From Aldehydirespirator sp965220645 (GTDB taxonomy: Bacteria > Actinomycetota > Acidimicrobiia > Acidimicrobiales > Aldehydirespiratoraceae), in assembly GCA_965220645.1 (NCBI GenBank), contig OZ244836.1, forward strand, positions 806,001 through 870,000: a stretch of DNA of 64,000 nt. The letters run 5' to 3'. The notes below the pieces were generated by a model. It did not search any database. It had not been told where the DNA came from and saw only the letters and a program-made list of their open reading frames with translations. Numbering within the stretch: position 1 is the stretch's first letter; each line of letters begins with the position of its first letter. The position numbers and the translations under genes are program-made. Shown piece by piece: positions 44,937 to 56,020 of the stretch.

Positions 44937-45011
44937 TGGAGCTGATCGGATTCGAACCGACGACCCCCTGCTTGCAAAGCAGGTGCTCTAACCAGCCTGA
45001 GCTACAGCCCC
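44937..45011 (-). tRNA. tRNA-Ala(UGC)
   Basis: Reading the minus strand: acceptor GGGGCTG/CAGCTCC, D-stem GCTC/GAGC, anticodon stem CCTGC/GCAGG with loop TTTGCAA (anticodon TGC), T-arm GTCGG-TTCGAAT-CCGAT, discriminator A. CCA is not encoded. Confidence 0.93.
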
Positions 45012-45043
45012 GTGACGGGTGAGCGTAGCGGGGGAGCCGGCCG

Positions 45044-46075
45044 TCATGAGGCCAGCGGGCGGCCGAAGGGCAACTCGTCCTGCCAGGTCGACAGGAAGGC
45101 CTCCGCGGCGTAGCAGGCTCCCAGGAACGGGCCGTCGTCGGACTCCAGAGCCTCTGCCATCAGCGCTGCCACGACTCTGGCCGCCTCGTCGCGGACATCA
45201 TCGTCGCTGGTGCCGGCGCTGCTCCAGGCTGCGATGGTGGAGCCGGCCAGAGCCACGAAGTCGGGCACTGCGGCAACCTCGCGCCGGCGGCACACCGCCA
45301 GCGCCTTGGAGGTGTAAGCGAGGCGCCCGCTGGGCACCAGCGCCCGGCATTCCAGGCCCTCGGCCACACCGTGGTTGACGGCACCCATCCGCGAGCCGGC
45401 GAACACCACGTCGGCGCCGATGCCCCACAGCGCGCCGGGCTTGTCCAACCCGCCTTCGTTGGCGGCCAGCGCGCCGAGCGCCTTGTCGCCATGCGCCGAC
45501 CACGCCTCGGCCAGGGCCGCAGGATCGAAGCCGTCGGGGGCAGCCAGCGAACCCTCGGCGGTGGCCAGGCCCACGACCCGTCCACCTCTCTGCGACACCG
45601 CTTCGGCCAGCGCCGGGCCATTCGCCGAGAACCCTTCGATGACCGCCGTCCGACCGTCGAGGCCCACGGCCGCGTCGGCGGCTGCAGCCGCCGACAAGCC
45701 ATCGCACGCCGCTGAAAAGGCCCCGAGCCGGGCCACCGTGCGGGAGTCTCCGTCCCGCAGCGGGGCCAGGTCGGCCTCGGTCACGCCCTTGGCCGCGTCA
45801 GGCAGGTAGGTGCCGTCGGGCACCAGCGCCGCGGCCTCGTCCACGAAGGCGGCCACTGCCTCGGCCCGCCCCGGCGCTTCGGCGCTGATCCCGGCGGAGG
45901 CGCCACTGCGGCGCATCTGCAGCGTCGCGTAGGTGTAGGTCTGGGAGCGAGCCAGGTCCTTGGCTCCGCCCTGTAGCACCTTGCGGGCCCAACGCACCGG
46001 GCCCGAGGCGGCTTGGGCGCCGTTCAGGTCCAGCGCGACGAACGCGTCAACGTCGCTGAACTTGTGCAGCCTCAT
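45044..46075 (-). CDS. Glu/Leu/Phe/Val dehydrogenase-like protein
   Basis: 343 residues. The C-terminal half reads as the Rossmann domain of amino-acid dehydrogenases: GLDGRTAVIEGFSANGPALA in place of GrtvavqGfGnVG, then GVAEGLECRALVPSGRLAYT, and VPDFVALAGSTIA where the family has PDxxxNAGGv. The canonical nucleotide loop is altered and the N-terminal substrate domain is short and Ala-rich, so catalysis is uncertain. Starts with ATG at 46075 and ends 33 bases from the tRNA-Ala. Confidence 0.7.
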   Translation of the reverse strand: MRLHKFSDVDAFVALDLNGAQAASGPVRWARKVLQGGAKDLARSQTYTYATLQMRRSGASAGISAEAPGRAEAVAAFVDEAAALVPDGTYLPDAAKGVTEADLAPLRDGDSRTVARLGAFSAACDGLSAAAAADAAVGLDGRTAVIEGFSANGPALAEAVSQRGGRVVGLATAEGSLAAPDGFDPAALAEAWSAHGDKALGALAANEGGLDKPGALWGIGADVVFAGSRMGAVNHGVAEGLECRALVPSGRLAYTSKALAVCRRREVAAVPDFVALAGSTIAAWSSAGTSDDDVRDEAARVVAALMAEALESDDGPFLGACYAAEAFLSTWQDELPFGRPLAS

Positions 46076-46195
46076 CTGCGCCCCTGCCGATCTATTGGCC
46101 CACCGTCGAATTGGCAGCGCTCTGCCCGGTATGCGTGCATTCTGCTGCCAGTTCGAATCTTGTCGCCATGAGAACTCGGCCGCTTGCGGGACACT

Positions 46196-47497
46196 TCAGC
46201 GGGAAGCGCCGTTGAGAATTCGCACCGGCAGCTTGCGGGGCCCGCGGATCTGGCCGGTCGACCAGGTAACGCCCTCAGGGTCGGCCAGCTCGAAGTCCGG
46301 GACCCGGGCCATCCACTCCTCCAGGGCCACGGTCAGTTCCATGCGGGCCAGGTTCGATCCGAGGCAGCGGTGGATGCCGAGCCCGAATGCGACGTGACGG
46401 TTGCGCCGGCGGTCGATCACGAACTCGCCGGCGTCCTCGAAGGCCTCGGGGTCGCGGTTGGCGGCCGGGAACGGCAGCAGAACCCAGTCGTCGGCCTGCA
46501 TCGACCGGCCCGCGAACTCCGCGTCCTTAGCCACGATCCGGGCCATGGTCACCGGCGCGTAGAAGCGCAGAAACTCCTCCACCGCAAAGGGCCGCACCTC
46601 CGGGTCCTCCAACCAGCGTCGGCGGTCCGCTGGGTGCTGAGCCATGTGCCAGAGCGAGGCGCCGATGGCCGACCAGGTGGTGTCCACCCCGGCGATTATC
46701 AGCAGGCCGCAGGTGCCTCTGATGTGCTCGTGCTCCAAGGCCTGACCCTCGATCTTTGCGTGCGTCATGTGGCTGATTAGGTCGTCCTGGGGCTCGGTGG
46801 CACGGGCCGCGATCAGCGTGTCGAGGTAGTAGTCGATCGAGTCCTCGTACTCAACCCTCTGCTCGGTTCCGGGCTGCTCCATGATCCGGTGGATGAACAC
46901 CCGGAACTGGTCGCCGTCGGAGCGGGGCACGCCCAGCATGTCGGCGATCACCTGCACCGGTATGTGCTGGGTGTAGTCCAGCGCGGCGTCCACGACGTCG
47001 GTGCGGCCGGCGTCCACGTCGGCCAGCAGGTCGTCGAGCAGATCCCGGCAGGTCTGGCGGGTGGATTCCCGCTTGGCCTCTATTGGCTTGGGCGCGAACG
47101 CTGGCAGCAGAAACTCCCGGGCAATGCGATGGAACGGCGGATCGCTGGTGATGGGAGGGGCGAACCCCACCGGCGGAGGGATCTCGGGACGTCCGTCGTG
47201 CACCACCACGCCGTTGGAGGTGAACGTGTCGGTGTCCTTGGCGATGGCCGTCACGTCCTCGTGGCGCACCGGCAGCCAGGTGCCGCCGTAGCGGTCGCTG
47301 TGGGCCACCGGGCACTCGCGGCGCAGCTCGTCCCAGATCTCGGGGGCGCGGGCCGCGTAGCCCGGGTCGACATGGTCGAAGTCGGTGGCCCAATCGGTCA
47401 CGGGCGCCCGAGGCTTGGGACCGTCGTTGGTGTCGTCGCCCAAGTCGGGGTTCGCGCCCGTGACGGAGGTTCCGGTCGTGGCAGTCGTATAGGTCAT
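46196..47497 (-). CDS. Cytochrome P450
   Basis: 433 residues, soluble bacterial type. Haem loop FGLGIHRCLGSNLAR with the Cys ligand, oxygen-binding I-helix AGVDTTWSA, K-helix EEFLRF (ExxR), and a CYP107/125-like HDPPFHR-type segment in SDPPFHRIAREFL. Electron partners (ferredoxin, reductase) are not adjacent. It overlaps the upstream sulfatase by ATGA, so both are made from one message and may act on one substrate, for example removal of sulfate followed by hydroxylation. Substrate unknown. Confidence 0.95.
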   Translation of the reverse strand: MTYTTATTGTSVTGANPDLGDDTNDGPKPRAPVTDWATDFDHVDPGYAARAPEIWDELRRECPVAHSDRYGGTWLPVRHEDVTAIAKDTDTFTSNGVVVHDGRPEIPPPVGFAPPITSDPPFHRIAREFLLPAFAPKPIEAKRESTRQTCRDLLDDLLADVDAGRTDVVDAALDYTQHIPVQVIADMLGVPRSDGDQFRVFIHRIMEQPGTEQRVEYEDSIDYYLDTLIAARATEPQDDLISHMTHAKIEGQALEHEHIRGTCGLLIIAGVDTTWSAIGASLWHMAQHPADRRRWLEDPEVRPFAVEEFLRFYAPVTMARIVAKDAEFAGRSMQADDWVLLPFPAANRDPEAFEDAGEFVIDRRRNRHVAFGLGIHRCLGSNLARMELTVALEEWMARVPDFELADPEGVTWSTGQIRGPRKLPVRILNGASR

Positions 47498-48996
47498 GGC
47501 GTCAGCGTCAACTCCTCGGCCTCATATTTCAGCAGACGGAAGAAGAGCGCGCGCAACTCATTGCGCCGACCTCGATCGTTGGCCAGGTTCACCAGTTCGT
47601 GGGGGTCCTCGCCCGTCTCGTACCACTCATGGTCGTGGTCGTCGAAGTCGGCGTTCACATCGAAGATCTTGCCGTGCTCGTCGGTGGTTCCGTCGCGGCG
47701 GATTCCGCCCCCGATCCCGTAGTAGCGGGCGTACTTGGTCTCGCCGTCGTAGAAGCCCCGCACCGCGTAGCGGGTGTTGCGGATCAGATCGGACTGGGCG
47801 GAGTCCTGGGAGAACAGCACGAAGTCGCGCACCGACGCGCTGGGGTCGGCCAGGACCGTAGACAGGTCACGGCCCGACAGGGTGGGCGTGTCATCGGCGT
47901 CTACGCCGCCCAGCGCGGCGATGGTGGCCGCCAAGTCGACGTGGGTGGCCAGCGCCGCGGTGCGGCCGCCGGCCGGCACGCCGGGGGCTTTGACGATCAG
48001 AGGCACGCCCATCACCTCGTCGTACACGCAGGGCAGCTTGGCCCTGAGTCCGTGGGATCCGCAGGCGTCGCCGTGGTCGGAGGTATAGGCGATCACGGTG
48101 TCGTCGTAGAGGCCGAGCGCGTCGAGCGCGTCGAGCAGGCGGGCCAGGCTGCGGTCGAGCTCAATGTGGAGCCAGGCGTAGTAGTCGAGGCCCCGCAGCC
48201 AGGTGTCGTGGTCGTCGGCGTCGATGCGGCCCACCACGTGCTCGCGGTTACGCACATGGCGCCAGGCCCGCTGCACCTCGGGCTTGGTGTGGAGGTCGTC
48301 TTTGAAGTTCTCCGGGAGCTGGTCGAACAAGCGGGGGTAGTCCTCCGGCGGCGGGGTCACCGGCAGGTCGCCGAGACGCATCTTCACCACCGCGTTGAAG
48401 AATTCGGCGAACTTGGGATGGTCAGCCTGGTAGGTCGGGTGGTCGGCCGGGAACCACATGATGTCGTGGGGGTTGACCAGGGCGACGGTCAGGAACCAGG
48501 GCTGCACGCCGCCGTTGCCGCCGTTGCCGTTGCCGCGGTGGTTCAGCCAGTCGATGGCCTGGTCGACGATGATCGGGTCGAAGTACCGGCCGGTGTAGGC
48601 GCTGCCCATGAAGTGGACGTCGTTGCCCTCCCAGTCGAGGTAGCCGTGGGCGGCCATGTCGGGGGTGGCGGTGTGGCCGAGGTGCCACTTGCCCAGATAG
48701 CTCGACCGGTAACCCCGCTCTGCCAGGAGGCTGCCGATGGTGGGTACCGCCGGATCGAGCGCGGTGTGGGTGGGGAAGGCGACGTTGTCGACCACGCCGT
48801 GCTCGGCCAGGTAGCGGCCGGTGTAGAGGCTGGCCCGTGACGGAGAGCACGGCGAGGCGTGGGTGAAGTAGCGGTCGAAGCTGAGCCCGTCGCCGCGTAA
48901 CCGCTGGTGGGCGGGCAGATCCACCACGCCGTGGAGCCAGTCGTTGCGGCGCTCCTCGTCCGAGATGATCAGCAGGATGTTGGGACGATCTGCCAC
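47494..48996 (-). CDS. Type I sulfatase
   Basis: 500 residues. The formylglycine site CSPSR (Cys50-Arg54) and metal ligands near ILLIISDEERR are intact, with GKWHLGHT and TSDHGDACGSHG later. Sulfatases hydrolyse sulfate esters after oxidation of the Cys to formylglycine by a separate enzyme. There is no signal peptide, so it is probably cytoplasmic. The gene overlaps the P450 gene downstream (ATGA). Confidence 0.93.
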   Translation of the reverse strand: MADRPNILLIISDEERRNDWLHGVVDLPAHQRLRGDGLSFDRYFTHASPCSPSRASLYTGRYLAEHGVVDNVAFPTHTALDPAVPTIGSLLAERGYRSSYLGKWHLGHTATPDMAAHGYLDWEGNDVHFMGSAYTGRYFDPIIVDQAIDWLNHRGNGNGGNGGVQPWFLTVALVNPHDIMWFPADHPTYQADHPKFAEFFNAVVKMRLGDLPVTPPPEDYPRLFDQLPENFKDDLHTKPEVQRAWRHVRNREHVVGRIDADDHDTWLRGLDYYAWLHIELDRSLARLLDALDALGLYDDTVIAYTSDHGDACGSHGLRAKLPCVYDEVMGVPLIVKAPGVPAGGRTAALATHVDLAATIAALGGVDADDTPTLSGRDLSTVLADPSASVRDFVLFSQDSAQSDLIRNTRYAVRGFYDGETKYARYYGIGGGIRRDGTTDEHGKIFDVNADFDDHDHEWYETGEDPHELVNLANDRGRRNELRALFFRLLKYEAEELTLTP

Positions 48997-49028
48997 AACC
49001 GGACGCTACCGGCGCTCGATCGAGGTCG

Positions 49029-50645
<1,617 letters not shown>

Positions 50646-50703
50646 GCCCTCAGTGTGGCCCGGCCAGACCCCGCTGCCGCGTACTTGCCGGAAATGATCA
50701 GCA

Positions 50704-50717
50704 GTGACGATTGTCAC
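50704..50717. promoter_or_regulatory. Palindrome GTGAC-GATT-GTCAC, probable operator
   Basis: A perfect 5-bp-arm inverted repeat between prfC and Calx-beta copy A, 60 bases before the copy A ATG. The same palindrome with a different spacer (GAGT) precedes copy B at 52643, and the adjoining GGCCGAAA sequence is also shared. This repetition supports a common regulator. Confidence 0.5.
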
Positions 50718-50776
50718 GCACCGGTTACTCGCCGCCGGCCGAAACGCCGGGCAAGCACCCGGCCATACAGCCAGCG

Positions 50777-52613
50777 ATGAGAAAGACACACCTTCCCTCC
50801 CCCGGGGCACGTCGCATGAGCCGCGCTCGGCTGCGTGCCCTCGGGGCCGCCCTTCCGAGGCGTACAACCTCACGACTCCTTGCTGCCATGGCGGCTCTCG
50901 CCATCGCCGCCTCGTCATTGTCGGCCGCACCCGCCGCGCAGGCGCAGGAACTGGGCCCGGACGACGTGATCATCGAGGCGGTCTATCCCACGGCCATTGC
51001 CGGCCTCGAGGACCTGGTGTTCGACGTGACAGCGGGGTCCGCTCGGGAAGAGGATCTTGCAGTTTTGGTGACGCTGTCGTCGGGGATCCTGTCCGCTCTC
51101 GAAACCACAGTTCCCGTCCTCATCCTGGCGGGCTCGACGACCACCAGGTTGGCGGTCAGCACCCGGATCCTGATGGACGGCGCGACCACCGGGGACGTGA
51201 CCGCTACCGTCGGCGACGGCGACGACCATGACGTCGGAGAACCGTCCACCGCGACAGTGAGGCTGCACGTGGGGGGCGTTGTGGCCGTGAAGGTCGGGTT
51301 CAGCGCACCGGTCTACAGACTCGATGAGAGCGTCGGCACGACCACGGACCAGGTCCGCCTGACCGCGACAACAAACCCCGGCACCCCGGTCGGTTGGCTT
51401 CGAACCGGCCGATGAGGCAGCGCCTCCATGTTCAGGCAGCCTCTGCGAGTCCACCGTCACCATCGTTGATGACGACAACCGCAGCGTTGATGTCAACCGG
51501 GCCAGCCTGACCATCGATGAAGGCACAATCGAGGTCTACACGGTGGTGCTCGGTCGCCAGCCGACCGGTGACGTGACAATCACGACGGACGTCATCGACG
51601 CCAGAGACTCCGCCATAGCCGTCACCGGCTCCATAACCTTCACGCCGCAGAACTGGAACATCCCCACCGTGATGTTGGTGTTCGCCGAAGCCGACGACAA
51701 CCGACTCCACGGCTCTGCCACCATCACCCACACGGTCACCGGTGCCGACTACGAGACCGAAGGTGTGACCGCCCCGTCGGTGGAGGTGACCGAATTGGAC
51801 ACTCAGGGTCGCACGGTGGTGACCCTTGTCAAGATCCCGGACGGCACCGTCATCCCTGACAACTCGACACTCACCGTGGGCGAGACGGTGGAGGACGGCT
51901 CAACGTTCACCGAGGGCACGCGGGTACTGTTCCGGCTGCTGTTCGCGGCCGCCGACGGTGGACCGCCCGTGGGCGGCGCCGATGTGGAGTTGACGGCTTG
52001 GTGGAGCCGTGAGTCGCCGATAGTGCCCACATCCGGGCAGATCTCAAGGGTTGAGTTCAGCCTGCCCCGGGTCACGCAATGGGACACCGCGATCCAGATC
52101 CTCGACAACGATGTAGGCAACCCTGACGGCACGGCAACGATCCGCATCACAGGCTGCAAGCGCAACGGTTGTGTGATCGGCGAGCCATCGGAGATAACCG
52201 TCACCATCGTCGACGACGACGGCGGCCCCACCGCGGCGCCCCCGGGAAAGCCGGAAACGCCCAGGCTGGTGTGCGCTTCAGCCAGCGATGGCTACGACCC
52301 CACTGGTGCGGCGGCGAGCTGGCAGGCGCCGACCTTCGTCGGCGGCGCGCCGCTCAGTGGCTACGAAGTGCAGTACCGGCAACGGATCGTCGGCGGCGAC
52401 CCTTGGGTCTGGGGTGAGTGGCAGGCCTGGCCCCACACCGGCACGGCCACCTCGACGACCATCACCGGCCTCGACGCCGACTCGGCCTATGGAGTGCGGG
52501 TGCGGGCGGTCAACGCCAACGGACCGGGCCAATGGTCACTGCCGAACACGTTCTGGACGGGCTACACCCAGGACCTCTGCGAGATCATCGACGAGTTGAC
52601 GCCGACCGGCTGA
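50777..52613 (+). pseudogene. Calx-beta/FN3 exported protein, copy A, with internal deletion and frameshift
   Basis: The 5' frame (50777-51415) opens MRKTHLPSPG, with a signal peptide ending at AQA, and stops at the TGA at 51413. The coding continues in frame 0 from about 51390 (VGFEPADEAAPPCSGSLCES, then TVTIVDDD) to 52613, ending with an FN3 domain (VNANGPGQWSLPNTFWTG). Compared with copy B, the region between TNPGTP and VGFEPAD lacks about 84 residues, so a deletion of about 250 bases both removed a segment and shifted frame. Confidence 0.7.
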
Positions 52614-52642
52614 CGCTCCGGCTCTGAGGGTGGTGCTCGCTA

Positions 52643-52656
52643 GTGACGAGTGTCAC
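52643..52656. promoter_or_regulatory. Palindrome GTGAC-GAGT-GTCAC, probable operator
   Basis: The second copy of the GTGAC-N4-GTCAC site, 47 bases before the copy B ATG and followed, as at copy A, by a GGCCGGCCGAAA segment. It overlaps the longest possible ORF start, another reason to place the start at 52703. Confidence 0.5.
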
Positions 52657-52702
52657 CGTGGCCGGCCGAAAGCCGTCGAGGCGGTCGGGCCATCCAATTG
52701 GC

Positions 52703-55507
52703 ATGAGAGGGAAACAACTTCAGACACGGACACTTGCGGGGGCATTGGTCTTTGCCCTCGCTGCAGCATTGGGCCTCGCCGACCGCGCTGCGGCGCAGGA
52801 CCAGACACGGATCGTGGACTCCAGGACGGCGATCGTGCGGTTCAACGCCGGCACGTACACGTTCGATGAGGGCGCCGGCACGGTCACGAACCAGATCAGC
52901 CTGATCGCACGCACCGGGCCGAACACCGGTCCACCGCTGCGTGGCTTCAGCGTCATGGTCTCGACCCAGGCCCACTCGGCGTCATCCGGCGACGACTACG
53001 GCAGCTTCTCGAGGTGGGTCAGGTTCAGCGGGGGACTGGGCAACTGGGTTGACGTCGGCAACGCCTACGAGTCGGAGGTGCGGCTGGCGGTGAGGATCGT
53101 CGGCGACCACGTCGATGAGGACGACGAGACGTTCGGGCTGCTGCTGAGCGCACCCAACGACCCCTTGTCGACAATCGGAATAGCCCCCGCCGACCTCGAC
53201 GCCGGATCGCGATGCACATCCGACGGCTGCGAATCCCTGGTGACCATCGTCGATGACGACATCCGCGGGGTGATGATCGGCCACACCGGCATGATCGGCG
53301 TGCCCGAGGGCGGCGATGTCGCCTACAGCGTGATGCTCGAAACCAAGCCCACCGACAACGTGACGGTCACACCCGAGGTCCGCGACGTCATCGACGCCGA
53401 GGTGTCGGTCTCACGAGCTCTGATCTTCACTCCGAGCAACTGGAATCGGGCCCAGAAGGTGACGGTGGAGGCCGAGGCCGACGAGAACCGGGTGGACGGC
53501 TCGGCCATGGTCACTCATGCCGTCGCTGGCGGCGATTACGGCGAGAACGGCGTCACTGGGGCTTCAGTTGCCGTGCGCGAGGAGGACCGCGAGGCCGACA
53601 TGGTCCATTCAGGCGACGCAACCATCGCGGCGGAGTACGCCACCGCACTCGGAGGGATCGACGAGATCGTGTTCACCGTCACCCGGCAGGTGGCAGCCGA
53701 CTACGACCTGGATGTGCCGGTGACGCTGTCGGCAGGGATCATCCCAGCCGACGAGCTGGCCCACACGGTGACCATCGACGCCGGCTCGGTGTCGACCGAC
53801 TTGATCGTCAGCACGAGCAGCCTGGATCCGGACGCGGTGACCGGCGACGTCACAGCCACTGTCGGTGACGGCCTGCTCCACGATGTCGGTGATCCCGCAA
53901 CCGCGACGGTACGCGTCCATCTGGGCGAGTCGATGGTGACGGTGCGGCTCGATCTCGGCTCCTACACCCTGGGGGAGGGCGTCGGCAGGACCACCGACGA
54001 GATAGGCCTCATCGCACGGACCGAGCCGAACATTCCACCGCCGATCGTCAGCGTGGCCATGTCCCTGTCAGCCATTCCGGGCACCGCGGAGGCGGGGGAG
54101 GACTACCAAGGCCCAGTCGCCGTCATCGGTCTGCCGGAAGCGGAGTCAGGTGACTGGATGGCGGACGGTGATTCCCGTACGGCCCGCATCTCCATTCCGG
54201 TGGAGATTCTCGACGACGGCCTCATCGAGGGCGATGAGACGTTCCGGTTGCGGCTCGATCGAGCTTCGTGGCTCACGGCAGCGATCGGCCTGGTTCCAGC
54301 CGACTCAGAGGCCGAGCCGTGCACATCCGACGGGTGCGATTCCCTGGTGACGATCATCGATGACGACACCCGCGCCGTGATCGTCGACCAGATCGGCCCG
54401 CTGCCGGTGCAGGAGGGCAGCACCGCGGCCTACACCGTTGTGCTCGACAGTCAACCGACCGGCGACGTGACGGTCACGCCTCAACTGACCGGAATTACTC
54501 ACGCCGACCTCTCGGTGTCGCCGCCGTTGACCTTCACTGCGGAGAATTGGGATGAGCCCCAGACCGTGACAGTGATGGCCAACCGCGACGGCAACCTCAC
54601 CGATGGGTTCGCCACCGTCACCCATACGGTCTCGGGCGGCGATTACGAGGCCAACCGCGTCACGGCTGACTCGGTGCCCGTGGTCGAGCAGGACGCCGAG
54701 AGGGACGCCGTGGTGGTGACGCTGGTGCATGTGCCCGACGGCACGGTGATCCCCGGCAACTCGACGGTGAAGGTGGGCGGGACCGTGATTGACGGCACGA
54801 CCTTCTCCGAGGACGAGCAAGTGTTCTTCCGGCTGCTGTTCTCGGCTGCCGACGGCGGGCCGGCACCCGGCGGTGCCGATGTGCAGCTCTCCTTTGAGTG
54901 GACGCATTTCTCGCCGATCGTGCCGACCTCAGGAGAGGTCACGCGGATCGACTTGAGCCTGCATCGGGTCGATGTGTGGGACAGCGCGGTCCAGATCCTC
55001 GACAACGATGTTGGCAACCCCGACGGCACGCTGACGATCCGCATCACCGGATGCGAGCGCAACACCTGTGTGATCGGCGAGCCGTCCGAGATCACCGTGA
55101 CCATCGCCGACGACGACGGCGGTCCTGCGACTGCGGTCCCCGGGCAGCTCGAACCGCCGAGGCTGGTGTGTGCTTCGGCTGGCGCCGGCTTCGACCCAAC
55201 CGGTGTTGGCGTGAGCTGGCAGGCCCCGACCTTCGTGGGCGGCGCTCCGATCGAGGACTACGACGTGCGCTATCACCGGCGGAATCCCGACGAACATGGC
55301 GGGCCCTGGGTCTGGGAGTCTTGGCCTCACACCGGCATTGCGACCTCAACGACCATCGCTGGCCTCGATGACGACGCCGGTTATGAGGTGCAGGTGCGGG
55401 CGGTCAACGCCAACGGCCCGGGCCAGTGGTCGCTGCCGAACACATTCTGGACGGGCCATCTCGACCAGATCTGCGACATTTTCGACGAGCTGACCGACAG
55501 ACAGTGA
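52703..55507 (+). CDS. Calx-beta/FN3 exported protein, copy B
   Basis: 934 residues, intact. Signal peptide about 1-28 (GALVFALAAALGLADRAAA then AQDQ). Repeats resemble Calx-beta: units end in LVTIVDDD, LVTIIDDD and ITVTIADDD, with YTFDEGAGTV-type openings and Cys pairs (CTSDGC) in two of them, possibly disulfides. The C-terminal about 100 residues form an FN3 domain (VSWQAPTFVGGAPIEDYDVR, VNANGPGQWSL) with a short Cys-containing tail. Probably a secreted or surface adhesion protein. Paralogous to copy A, upstream on the same strand. Confidence 0.8.
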   Translation: MRGKQLQTRTLAGALVFALAAALGLADRAAAQDQTRIVDSRTAIVRFNAGTYTFDEGAGTVTNQISLIARTGPNTGPPLRGFSVMVSTQAHSASSGDDYGSFSRWVRFSGGLGNWVDVGNAYESEVRLAVRIVGDHVDEDDETFGLLLSAPNDPLSTIGIAPADLDAGSRCTSDGCESLVTIVDDDIRGVMIGHTGMIGVPEGGDVAYSVMLETKPTDNVTVTPEVRDVIDAEVSVSRALIFTPSNWNRAQKVTVEAEADENRVDGSAMVTHAVAGGDYGENGVTGASVAVREEDREADMVHSGDATIAAEYATALGGIDEIVFTVTRQVAADYDLDVPVTLSAGIIPADELAHTVTIDAGSVSTDLIVSTSSLDPDAVTGDVTATVGDGLLHDVGDPATATVRVHLGESMVTVRLDLGSYTLGEGVGRTTDEIGLIARTEPNIPPPIVSVAMSLSAIPGTAEAGEDYQGPVAVIGLPEAESGDWMADGDSRTARISIPVEILDDGLIEGDETFRLRLDRASWLTAAIGLVPADSEAEPCTSDGCDSLVTIIDDDTRAVIVDQIGPLPVQEGSTAAYTVVLDSQPTGDVTVTPQLTGITHADLSVSPPLTFTAENWDEPQTVTVMANRDGNLTDGFATVTHTVSGGDYEANRVTADSVPVVEQDAERDAVVVTLVHVPDGTVIPGNSTVKVGGTVIDGTTFSEDEQVFFRLLFSAADGGPAPGGADVQLSFEWTHFSPIVPTSGEVTRIDLSLHRVDVWDSAVQILDNDVGNPDGTLTIRITGCERNTCVIGEPSEITVTIADDDGGPATAVPGQLEPPRLVCASAGAGFDPTGVGVSWQAPTFVGGAPIEDYDVRYHRRNPDEHGGPWVWESWPHTGIATSTTIAGLDDDAGYEVQVRAVNANGPGQWSLPNTFWTGHLDQICDIFDELTDRQ

Positions 55508-55530
55508 CGTTGCCGGCCACTCAATGGGTG

Positions 55531-55608
55531 ATGAGAAAGCCCCACCTTCCCTCCCCCTGGGCACGCCGCATGAGCCACGCTCGGCTGCGTGCCCTCGGGG
55601 GGCGCTGA
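55531..55608 (+). pseudogene. 5' stub of a third Calx-beta paralogue (copy C)
   Basis: ATG at 55531 followed by MRKPHLPSPWARRMSHARLR, nearly the same as the copy A start (MRKTHLPSPGARRMSRARLR), then a stop after GGR. Upstream AGTGACG-TTGCCGGCC echoes the half operator of the other copies. Only 78 bases of coding sequence remain, followed directly by the carboxylase operon promoter region. Confidence 0.65.
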
Positions 55609-55642
55609 TACCTCTGAGCTGAGGCCCGCCCAGAGGTGGCGG

Positions 55643-55650
55643 TATACAAT
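55643..55650 (+). promoter_or_regulatory. Possible -10 box of the carboxylase operon
   Basis: TATACAAT, AT-rich in a GC-rich context, 35 bases before the GTG. No good -35 is seen 17 bases upstream. A GGAGGA ribosome site follows at 55672-55677. Weak prediction. Confidence 0.3.
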
Positions 55651-55684
55651 CCGGCCACTAGAGGCGGCGGGGGAGGATCGCTGC

Positions 55685-56020
55685 GTGGCCACGGACTCCG
55701 GCGCCGGACAGCGGCGCATCATCGAGGCACTTGACCTCGACACGGACTCCCGACGATGGGTGTGCAACCGGTGCGGGCACGACCTCGGTCCGGCCGAGCG
55801 CAACTACAAGGAGGGCTGCCTGGTCTACGACCGGGACCCGCGCGAGATCCATGTGCCCTTCGACCCGCCCACCGATTTCGGGTTCAACCCCCATCCGGAC
55901 TGGTGCCGGATCGTCGAGTTCTATTGCCCGGCCTGCGCGGTGGTATTCGACGTGGAATACCTGCCGCCGGGCCATCCCATCACCCACGACATAGAGCTCG
56001 ACCTCAATGCCATCTGCTGA
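55685..56020 (+). CDS. Ketone carboxylase gamma-like small subunit
   Basis: 111 residues, GTG start seven bases after GGAGGA. Two Cys pairs (CNRCG at 27-30 and CPAC at 81-84) form a zinc site, with EGCLVYDRDPREIH and PHPDWCRIVEFYCP between them, the pattern of the acetone carboxylase gamma and acetophenone carboxylase small subunits. It overlaps the first HyuA-like gene by 14 bases. As the first gene of the operon it presumably sets expression of the complex. Exact substrate (acetone, acetophenone or another ketone) cannot be read from sequence. Confidence 0.8.
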   Translation: MATDSGAGQRRIIEALDLDTDSRRWVCNRCGHDLGPAERNYKEGCLVYDRDPREIHVPFDPPTDFGFNPHPDWCRIVEFYCPACAVVFDVEYLPPGHPITHDIELDLNAIC

